From assembly GCA_003455715.1 (NCBI GenBank), contig DMQJ01000137.1, forward strand, positions 5,234 to 24,568: a DNA stretch of 19,335 bases, read 5' to 3'. The DNA is from Acidimicrobiaceae bacterium. Lineage in GTDB: Bacteria; Actinomycetota; Acidimicrobiia; Acidimicrobiales; Ilumatobacteraceae. Position 1 is the stretch's first letter, and each line of letters starts with the position of its first letter. The position numbers were made by a program, and so were the translations under genes. Positions 14,306-19,335 of the stretch are shown piece by piece. Below the pieces are notes generated by a model. The model saw only the letters and a program-made list of their open reading frames with translations. It ran no database searches and had not been told where the DNA came from.

Positions 14306-15270
14306 CGTCGTCCTCTTCCTTTGCTGAGTACCAGTTCCACCGGTACCGGTTCGTGTGCACGCGACTTCTCGGCCACCCGGCAGAACGCGCACAGGTCACC
14401 CGTGGTGGGCGCCCCGCACGACGGGCACGGGTGCAGCCCTTCCACTCCCGACGCACCGGCGCCGGCCAGAAGGGGCGCCATGTTGTCGAGGAAGTTGAGG
14501 TAGAAGCTGGCCTTACTGCCGGGCGACTCCTGCTCGATGGCGTTGAGTGCCGCTTTGTAGGCGAGGTGTTTGTTGCCGAGCGCCATCGGGCATTCGTCGA
14601 CCAGGTAATCGATGCCGCGCACGATGCACCACGCCGCCATCTCGCGCTCGGTGAGGCGGATGAGGGGTTTCACCTTCTTGGGAAACCCGTCACGGGCCGG
14701 AAGCACGGGGAGCTGTCGGGCGAGGTACTCCACATCCCAGCGCAGGGTGTTGCCGAACAGCACGGCCGCCTCGTCGTCGAGGTTGTGCCCGGTGACCAGC
14801 GCTGTGTACCCGCCCTCGAGGGCCGCCTTGTCAAACAGGTGCCGCTTGCTGGTGCCACATGCGCTGCAAGGCACCCGCCGGGTGGCCTTCGCTGCGGTGG
14901 GGATGTCGAACCCGTATTCGTCGCGCAGGTCGATGGTGATGAGATGCAGGGCGCGCTCGGCAGCGAACGCCTTCGCATACTCGCCCGACACATCGCTGTA
15001 CTCGCCGATGCCGAGGCCGATGTACAGACCGTCGGCCTGGTAGCCAAGTTCAATGAGCAGGTCCCACACGGCGAGGCTGTCTTTGCCACCGCTCACCGCC
15101 ACCAGAATGCGGTCGTCGGGGGTGAGCATCTCGAACTTGTCGATGGCCTTGGCAACCTGCCTCCGGCAGAGCTCGAGGAAGTGCTCAGCGCAGAAATTGG
15201 CGTTGTGACGCGGCAGGTCGATGATGGCCGGGCCGCGGCAGGTGCGGCATTTGGAGCCTGCGGCCACCAC
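14302..15270 (-). CDS. ttuA: TtuA/Ncs6-family tRNA 2-thiolation enzyme
   Basis: The 322-residue protein is a PP-loop ATPase of the TtuA/CTU1 group (TIGR00269-like), which adenylates a tRNA uridine and installs sulfur. It has an N-terminal zinc finger (Cys8, Cys11, Cys27, His30), the PP-loop VAVSGGKDS (57-65), a Cys135-x2-Cys138 pair plus Cys227 that matches the [4Fe-4S] ligands of Thermus TtuA, GHNLDDEA (161-168), and a C-terminal zinc finger (Cys282, Cys285, Cys294, Cys297). The TtuA target is U54/T54 in the T-loop; the related Ncs6 acts on U34, so the site is inferred. Translation begins at GTG directly after the upstream carrier's stop, with a second GTG next to it. It overlaps trmI by 4 nt. 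Confidence 0.88.
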   Translation of the reverse strand: MVAAGSKCRTCRGPAIIDLPRHNANFCAEHFLELCRRQVAKAIDKFEMLTPDDRILVAVSGGKDSLAVWDLLIELGYQADGLYIGLGIGEYSDVSGEYAKAFAAERALHLITIDLRDEYGFDIPTAAKATRRVPCSACGTSKRHLFDKAALEGGYTALVTGHNLDDEAAVLFGNTLRWDVEYLARQLPVLPARDGFPKKVKPLIRLTEREMAAWCIVRGIDYLVDECPMALGNKHLAYKAALNAIEQESPGSKASFYLNFLDNMAPLLAGAGASGVEGLHPCPSCGAPTTGDLCAFCRVAEKSRAHEPVPVELVLSKGRGRR

Positions 15271-15468
15271 TCAGCAGCCCCCGGAGATGACGGGCCGAAT
15301 CTCGACCGTGTCGGTGGCCGCGAGCGGCGCATCGCCGGGCACCAGGGTGCCGTTGCAGATCACCAGGTGCGACTCGCGAGGAAGGTCGAGGTGGGCGAGC
15401 AACGAGTTCACCGTGTGTCGACCATCAACGTCGATCTCACGCTTGGGGTTGCGCAGCAGCACCTTCAT
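15271..15468 (-). CDS. ThiS/MoaD/TtuB-like ubiquitin-fold sulfur carrier
   Basis: The 65-residue protein has a beta-grasp pattern (MKVLLRNPKREIDVDG, then SLLAHLDLP, HLVICNGTLVPGD, and DTVEIRPVISGGC). It ends Gly-Gly-Cys. In this family the C-terminal Gly-Gly is adenylated by an E1-like protein and turned into a thiocarboxylate that donates sulfur, as TtuB does for TtuA. Here one Cys follows the diglycine. Either it is trimmed or it takes part in chemistry. The stop is immediately followed by the ttuA start, which strongly suggests that it supplies sulfur to TtuA. No E1 (ThiF/MoeB) or JAMM protease is in the window. The start is ATG 15468; no clear Shine-Dalgarno is seen. Confidence 0.85.
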   Translation of the reverse strand: MKVLLRNPKREIDVDGRHTVNSLLAHLDLPRESHLVICNGTLVPGDAPLAATDTVEIRPVISGGC

Positions 15469-15527
15469 CGCCCCATTGTGCCGTGCACGAGCCTGCGAGC
15501 GGGCGAAGGTGGCGGCCCGGCTCCGGC

Positions 15528-15794
15528 TCAGGCAGCGCGCTTGGCAGCCTTGCGCTGGCGACGAGTGGGAGCGGGAATGGCCTCGAGCCGCACGAACTGG
15601 CCGGGCTTGAGCTTCTCGACAGCGACGACCTCTTCGTTCTTGCCGAAGAGCTTCTTCATCATCTTCGGCGCCCACAGCACCGCACCGACGGCCATCCATC
15701 CCTTACGGCCACCGAGCACACCCTTGTAGAGCGCGCCCCGGCGAAGGAATGCAACGGGAGACAGCAGTGAACGGAGCGACGTGGGGCGGGCCAC
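15528..15794 (-). CDS. Small basic hypothetical protein (88 aa)
   Basis: I do not recognise this family. The GTG-started 88-residue protein has a moderately hydrophobic stretch (GWMAVGAVLWAPKMM, about 32-46), the segment EVVAVEKLKPGQFVRLEAIP, and a strongly basic tail (TRRQRKAAKRAA). It starts 3 nt after the stop of the 68-residue protein gene, so it is probably translated with it. The three-gene group suggests a membrane-associated function. Codon use resembles that of neighbours (G/C at third positions), which supports a real gene. The gap of 59 nt to the downstream carrier gene shows no obvious promoter. Confidence 0.65.
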   Translation of the reverse strand: MARPTSLRSLLSPVAFLRRGALYKGVLGGRKGWMAVGAVLWAPKMMKKLFGKNEEVVAVEKLKPGQFVRLEAIPAPTRRQRKAAKRAA

Positions 15795-15797
15795 GAA

Positions 15798-16004
15798 CTA
15801 CACCCGGCGAATCTCGACGAGGGTGGTCTTCTTCTTGCCCGAGCGCTTGCCAAGCAGGAAGAACAGCAGCAGGAGCACGACACCGACGCCCGCACCGATG
15901 GCGACCAGGCTCTGCTTCTTGTCGTCGAGCTTGCCCTGCAAGCCGTCTTGTACTTCCTTGAACTTCGACTCGAGGTCGTCGCGAGAAATTCGAGCCTGGG
16001 CCAT
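15798..16004 (-). CDS. Small single-span membrane protein (68 aa), hypothetical
   Basis: This 68-residue protein has an N-terminal charged, probably helical segment (residues 6-30, ISRDDLESKFKEVQDGLQGK), one strong membrane helix (about 33-52, VAIGAGVGVVLLLLFFLLGK), and a basic tail (KRSGKKKTTLVEIRRV). By the positive-inside rule the C-terminus is likely cytoplasmic. The ATG lies 1 nt after the stop of the holin-like gene, so expression is coupled. No catalytic motif is present. It could be a partner of the holin-like protein. Confidence 0.75.
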   Translation of the reverse strand: MAQARISRDDLESKFKEVQDGLQGKLDDKKQSLVAIGAGVGVVLLLLFFLLGKRSGKKKTTLVEIRRV

Positions 16005-16005
16005 G

Positions 16006-16356
16006 TCAGCGCTGCTCCTTATTGAGTGGTTGCTTGCTGATTCGAGCGAATGCCAGGGCGGCAACGAGCCCACAGAAGACGAGCCCGATGAGGTACGGCA
16101 GCAGGCGCATCCAGCGACCGTCGAACACCTCCGGCCACTCGGTCTGCACCAGGCGGAGTGCGCCGAGCGCCAAGAACGCAGTACCGAGGCCGATGGCGAT
16201 GGCGCCAGCAAGGCCGAACGCAATCCAGCGGCCAGCGCCCTTCAGCGGACCCTTCAGCTCCTGGTTGGCGTACTCCTTCACCAACGCCACGGTTTGGCCG
16301 ATCGGCCCCTCCGGCGCAACGTTCTTCGAGTCTCGGTCCTTGTCGGCCACGGCCAT
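16006..16356 (-). CDS. Holin superfamily III-like (Phage_holin_3_6-type) membrane protein
   Basis: The 116-residue protein has an N-terminal amphipathic part (TVALVKEYANQELKGPLKGA) followed by two membrane helices, about 44-66 (IAFGLAGAIAIGLGTAFLAL) and about 85-105 (LLPYLIGLVFCGLVAALAFA), and a short basic tail. This pattern matches the chromosomal actinobacterial proteins classed as holin superfamily III. Despite the name they occur in ordinary chromosomes and their role is unknown. No phage gene is nearby. The ATG is at 16356. The gene leads a coupled group with the 68- and 88-residue proteins. The 66-nt gap upstream holds a 10-nt palindrome AGCGGCCGCT but no clear promoter. Confidence 0.7.
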   Translation of the reverse strand: MAVADKDRDSKNVAPEGPIGQTVALVKEYANQELKGPLKGAGRWIAFGLAGAIAIGLGTAFLALGALRLVQTEWPEVFDGRWMRLLPYLIGLVFCGLVAALAFARISKQPLNKEQR

Positions 16357-16422
16357 ATGTGTAGCACGAGAAGCGGCCGCTCCCCCACCGCCGGCTCAGG
16401 TTTCTGCGCCCGACGAGCCCGA

Positions 16423-17046
16423 TCAGCCGCCGGCGAGGCGGAACTGCAGCACGGCTTCCACGTCGGCCAGCAGGGCCTGCAGGCGCTCCAACCGAGCCAA
16501 AGGACCGGGCTGGCACAGCAGGTCGTAGCGATCTGCTGCCCCGACCGGCGCCATGGTGACCAACTGGTAGCTCGCCACCAACGGGTCGGGGCTGAGGTCG
16601 CCGGTAGGGCTCCCTACCTGATCGCCCAACTCAGCGGCCAGGGCGGCCGCGGCTCGTACCCGTGCTTCCAGCGACAGCGCCAGGGCGGCGGAGTCGATCT
16701 CGTCGTCATCGCCGTCGGGCCAATCGTCGACATCAGCCAACGGGTAGGGGTCGTCGGGCAGCCACGCCTTTACCTTGATTCGCCGGGTGCCGACCGCAAT
16801 GGCCGCGTAGCGACCATCGGGTGTCTCGGCGAGCTGCACCAACTGGGCTGCGGTGCCCACCGTGCGCCGCAGGTCGCCGCCGCCAACCTCACTGCCTCGC
16901 TCGATCAACACCACGCCGAACTCGGGCACCTCTGCGGTGAGGCACGAGCGAATCAGCGCTCGGTAGCGGGGCTCGAAGACGTGGAGCGGCAGAACGTCGC
17001 CGGGCAACAGCACGCTGCCGAGGGGAAACATCGGCAGGACGGCCAT
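16423..17046 (-). CDS. LON substrate-binding-domain protein (no protease domain)
   Basis: The 207-residue protein consists of a LON N-terminal-like domain: LPMFPLGSVLLPGDVLPLHV then FEPRYRALIRSCL at the start, FGVVLIERGSEVGGGDLRR, GTAAQLVQLAETPDGRYAAI, and a helical C-terminus. It has neither the AAA+ nor the Ser-Lys protease part of Lon, so it is not a protease itself. Such stand-alone proteins are common in actinobacteria and their role is not settled; substrate or peptide binding is assumed from the domain. Its ATG directly follows the stop of the carboxypeptidase gene with no gap, so the two are translationally coupled. No signal peptide is seen, so it should be cytosolic. Confidence 0.88.
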   Translation of the reverse strand: MAVLPMFPLGSVLLPGDVLPLHVFEPRYRALIRSCLTAEVPEFGVVLIERGSEVGGGDLRRTVGTAAQLVQLAETPDGRYAAIAVGTRRIKVKAWLPDDPYPLADVDDWPDGDDDEIDSAALALSLEARVRAAAALAAELGDQVGSPTGDLSPDPLVASYQLVTMAPVGAADRYDLLCQPGPLARLERLQALLADVEAVLQFRLAGG

Positions 17047-18546
17047 CTAGCGCGGCCCCAGATCGGCCACCGTCGGGCCGCTCGGGTACGTCGCCAACAC
17101 CACGCCGAGCGCGTCCCAGATGGGGCGGTACTCCACCTTCTCCGAGATCTGCGGGCCGTTGAGCAGAATCACGAACTCCACTGCGCCGCCGCCTTCCTGG
17201 GGCACGAAGCCGGCGAGTGCCTTGGCGCCGGGCTTGCCGCCGATGCCGTCGTCGTAGTTGTAGAGCGTGCCGGTCTTGCCGCGCAGCACACCCGCCAGCT
17301 CACTGCCCTCGAATGCGTCGCTGAGCGTTCCACCGGCCTGCGCTGCCACGGCCAGGCCCTGCCCCACCGGCCCGTCGGGTCCTTCTCGCTGCATCACGGC
17401 CAGCAACGCATTGCAGGTGAGTCGGTTCTCATCGCTGAGCCCCGACCCGTCGTACAGCTCCACCCCCGCCATCGGCACGCCCCAGGCCTGCAGTGTGCTG
17501 GTCACCACTGCCAGTCCGGCTTCGCGGGTGGGCCCGCCACCTGCCTGCAAGCCGATCTCCTTCAGCACCATCTCTGCGGTGTTGTTGTCGCTGGTGGTGA
17601 GCATCTCGGCGAGAATTGCGGGCAGCGGCTGGCTCACCACGGTGGCCACCGTAGCCAGACCACTCGGCGCGGTGCCCTTGCTGGAAGACGCGCCGACGCT
17701 GATGCCCCGTTCGTTGAGCAACGCGGTGAGCACCGTCGCCCCGCCGATGGCCGGGTCGTTGGAGGATCGGTCGATGGCCTCTCGCGAATCGTTCACCAAC
17801 AGTCCGGAGATCGGGCCGCCCTCGGTGAAGCGGATGTCGTCGCCCCACGTGGGTGCGTACCACTCGTCGTCGTATCGGCTGGGGTCGCCCACCACCGAGC
17901 CGGTGATGGAGGTGACACCAGCTGCGGCAATGTTGTCGGCGAGCGCCTCGATGGACGTGACGTTGAACGGCGGGGACTTGGCGTTGGGGCCGTTCCACCA
18001 CGAGCTGCTGAGGAGCGGGTCGCCGCCGCCCACGAGGTAGAGGTCGCCAGTGACCACACCGCCGTTGAGTTCCCCGCGCACTTCGGTTGTGTAGGTGTAG
18101 TCGGCGCCCAACACTTCGAGTGCCACGGCCGCGGTGATGACCTTCACGGTGCTCGCCGGGCGCAACGGCAGGTCGCCGTTCTGTGCGGCCACGAACTGAC
18201 CGTCGACACTCACGGCCACGCACGAGGTGGAGTCGATCTGCGGCAGAAAGCCCTGCACAGCCGATACGAACGGGGCCAAGCTGCTGTCGCGCGCCAAGAC
18301 GGCGGGGGCACGACGCACCGACAGCACCGGCGTGTTCAGCGGGGTTGACGGGGCGACGGTGGACGACGGCGCCGTTGTATCGCCCGGATTCGTCGAGGAA
18401 CTGCTGTCGGCAGAGGTGGCGGGAGCGGCCGAGCCGACCGATGCCGGAACCCGGCTCTGCGCGAACTGCCAGCAACCACCCAGCAGCACGGCCGGAATCA
18501 ATGCCGCCACCACCAGCGCTGGGTACGGGTTCCGTCGGCGGGCCAT
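17047..18546 (-). CDS. dacB: D-alanyl-D-alanine carboxypeptidase, peptidase S13 (PBP4/DacB type), probable lipoprotein
   Basis: PBP4-type enzymes trim or open peptidoglycan stem peptides outside the membrane. The 499-residue protein has a signal sequence ending in LLGGC (Cys25, a plausible lipobox), a Ser/Thr/Pro/Ala-rich linker (about 35-72), then the penicillin-binding motifs: S-T-V-K (Ser132 and Lys135), S-D-N (319-321) and K-T-G (424-426). The fold insertions typical of S13 lie between the first two motifs, including LYLVGGGDPLLSS. I chose ATG 18546. A TTG 21 nt upstream, overlapping the end of the preceding gene, is possible but would put acidic residues before the signal. The LON-domain gene follows with no gap. 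Confidence 0.93.
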   Translation of the reverse strand: MARRRNPYPALVVAALIPAVLLGGCWQFAQSRVPASVGSAAPATSADSSSSTNPGDTTAPSSTVAPSTPLNTPVLSVRRAPAVLARDSSLAPFVSAVQGFLPQIDSTSCVAVSVDGQFVAAQNGDLPLRPASTVKVITAAVALEVLGADYTYTTEVRGELNGGVVTGDLYLVGGGDPLLSSSWWNGPNAKSPPFNVTSIEALADNIAAAGVTSITGSVVGDPSRYDDEWYAPTWGDDIRFTEGGPISGLLVNDSREAIDRSSNDPAIGGATVLTALLNERGISVGASSSKGTAPSGLATVATVVSQPLPAILAEMLTTSDNNTAEMVLKEIGLQAGGGPTREAGLAVVTSTLQAWGVPMAGVELYDGSGLSDENRLTCNALLAVMQREGPDGPVGQGLAVAAQAGGTLSDAFEGSELAGVLRGKTGTLYNYDDGIGGKPGAKALAGFVPQEGGGAVEFVILLNGPQISEKVEYRPIWDALGVVLATYPSGPTVADLGPR

Positions 18547-18559
18547 CGGCTCCAGTCTC

Positions 18560-19335
18560 TCAGCCAAGCCCGCGGGAACGGCGGAACTGTGCGTAACGCC
18601 ACATGTGCCCGAGTGCCGTCACTGCCCGGTTGCCGCTGGCGTAGCAAAGCCTCCCCGAGGCGCGCACGGCTCGCGGACCGGCGTTGTCGGGGTCGGCAAC
18701 GGCCAGCTCCGTGGCCACCAGGATCGGCTTGTCGTACTTCAGGCTCAGCTCGTGGGCCGCCTCGGCGAAGCGCTCATCCTGGCGCTCGTGGTAGGCAACG
18801 ATGCGCTCGAGCCCGTGGTCGGGGTAGAAGCGGCCCTCGCGCATCATCCGGGCCTGATTGCTCTGGATGCCGAGCCCGAGGTAGATCACCGAATGCACGT
18901 CGGGGTGCGCGGCGATCATCTCCATCACCGCGGGGATGGTGTCGCGGGTTTCGCCGCCAGCGCAGTCGACCGGGTTGTTCTTGCTCCATCGGGGCGGCAG
19001 TTCGGTGTCGATCTGCGCCTTCAGGTCGTCGGGCAATGCCATCAGGTGCAGCAGGCCTTCACGATGGATGGCGTCGCTGGTGACCACTCCCCAGCCGCCC
19101 GCCGTGGTGAGCACCACCGTGTTCGGGCCCTTCGGCAGGGGCTGCGTGGCAAAGGTGGCGGCAGCCTCGAACGCCTCCTCCACCGTGGCGGCGCGGGTGA
19201 CGCCCGCTTGGCGGCACGCGCCGTCGAACACCTTGTCGTTGGCGGCAAGGGCACCGGTGTGGCTGGGGGCGGGCGCGGGTGCCCCCTCGGCGTCGCCGCC
19301 CCCCCCCACACCCCCCCAGCCGTCGGGGGGGGCCG
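18560..19335 (-). CDS. ADP-forming acyl-CoA synthetase (acetate--CoA ligase type), C-terminal part, 5' end outside window
   Basis: Only the C-terminal ~250 residues are inside. They match the succinyl-CoA-ligase-like part of NDP-forming acyl-CoA synthetases: SHTGALAANDKVFDGACRQA (His likely the phosphorylated residue), NTVVLTTAGGWGVVTSDAIH, a segment LPPRWSKNNPVDCAGGETRD, and a C-terminal NRAVTALGHMWRYAQFRRS. The enzyme family interconverts acyl-CoA plus ADP and phosphate with acid plus ATP. The ATP-grasp part, if fused, would be outside the window. The frame stays open to the window edge, but the first ~45 nt (19291-19335) are long C/G runs that look corrupted, so residues before the SHTG motif should not be trusted. 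The stop is 13 nt before the dacB ATG. Confidence 0.8.
   Translation of the reverse strand, partial: APPDGWGGVGGGGDAEGAPAPAPSHTGALAANDKVFDGACRQAGVTRAATVEEAFEAAATFATQPLPKGPNTVVLTTAGGWGVVTSDAIHREGLLHLMALPDDLKAQIDTELPPRWSKNNPVDCAGGETRDTIPAVMEMIAAHPDVHSVIYLGLGIQSNQARMMREGRFYPDHGLERIVAYHERQDERFAEAAHELSLKYDKPILVATELAVADPDNAGPRAVRASGRLCYASGNRAVTALGHMWRYAQFRRSRGLG
19299..19335. other. Homopolymer-rich, probably low-quality contig end
   Basis: Runs of 9 C, 7 C and 8 G occur within 37 bases, unlike anywhere else in the window. The encoded residues (mostly Gly and Pro) do not resemble the conserved sequence expected just before the SHTG motif of acyl-CoA synthetases. This looks like a sequencing or assembly edge artefact. 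Confidence 0.65.

Noticed and set aside
16006..16356. Prophage remnant suggested by the holin-like protein
   Set aside because: No integrase, structural or lysis genes and no attachment repeats are visible. This family is common in ordinary actinobacterial chromosomes.
16370..16380. AGCGGCCGCT palindrome as an operator
   Set aside because: Short GC palindromes of this size are expected by chance at this base composition, and it is not positioned over a recognisable promoter.
15781..18348. An 855-codon open frame on the plus strand opposite dacB, the LON gene and the holin-like gene
   Set aside because: It is antisense to three well-supported genes, shows no recognisable domain, and is rich in His, Arg, Gln and Val as expected from the complement of high-GC coding sequence.
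1..19335. tRNA, rRNA, CRISPR, riboswitch or transposon
   Set aside because: No tandem spaced repeats, no terminal inverted repeats, no transposase motifs, and gaps too short for rRNA or a structured leader. No tRNA-like cloverleaf was noticed in the gaps.

Overview
The window is a high-GC stretch from an actinobacterium that has the prokaryotic Pup-proteasome system. Gene content and order (helY-tatC-tatB, pafA, prcA-prcB-pup-dop, ARC/Mpa, TrmI) recall the Mycobacterium tuberculosis Rv2092c-Rv2118c neighbourhood. The inserted and missing genes point away from mycobacteria, most likely to an Acidimicrobiia-type lineage. That placement is an inference from gene content and no marker tree was made. 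Coding density is very high, most genes are on the minus strand, and no gene-free stretch exceeds about 130 bases. I saw no rRNA, tRNA, CRISPR array, IS element or prophage.

Layout by ascending coordinate. 1-1403: the start of the helicase helY, then tatC and a TatA/B-type gene, which form a minus-strand Tat operon. 1498-2223: a lone plus-strand glycerophosphodiester phosphodiesterase. 2293-4475: lepB (signal peptidase I) and pafA (Pup ligase). 4553-9828: pxpC, pxpB, pxpA, prcA, prcB, pup and dop, transcribed dop first. 9955-10833: a plus-strand SCO6745/SalK-family protein divergent from dop. 10846-12585: the proteasomal ATPase ARC/Mpa. 12717-12962: a small plus-strand ferredoxin, ended by a strong hairpin. 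13023-15468: a minus-strand run of a ubiquitin-like sulfur carrier, a TtuA-type tRNA thiolase, the TrmI m1A58 methyltransferase and a GNAT acetyltransferase. 15528-16356: three small envelope or unknown proteins, one of them holin-like. 16423-19335: a LON-domain protein, a PBP4-type D,D-carboxypeptidase lipoprotein, and the 3' end of an ADP-forming acyl-CoA synthetase that runs off a poor-quality window end.

The central system is complete protein tagging and degradation. Pup ends in GGQ, Dop would deamidate it, PafA would ligate it to lysines, ARC would unfold the pupylated substrate, and PrcA/PrcB would degrade it. The most striking feature is that the three genes of prokaryotic 5-oxoprolinase (PxpA, PxpB, PxpC) lie inside this operon, 3 nt after prcA, and the pxp genes overlap one another by 4 nt. 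This suggests that pyroglutamate recycling is co-expressed with the proteasome. The second notable unit is a ubiquitin-like carrier, TtuA and TrmI operon, which looks like a tRNA T-arm modification module acting on positions 54 and 58. Five minus-strand genes (tatB, lepB, pafA, dop, arc) have a TANNNT box 6-9 nt upstream of the start codon, a pattern expected for leaderless transcripts. A perfect 16-bp palindrome in the dop upstream region is a candidate operator.
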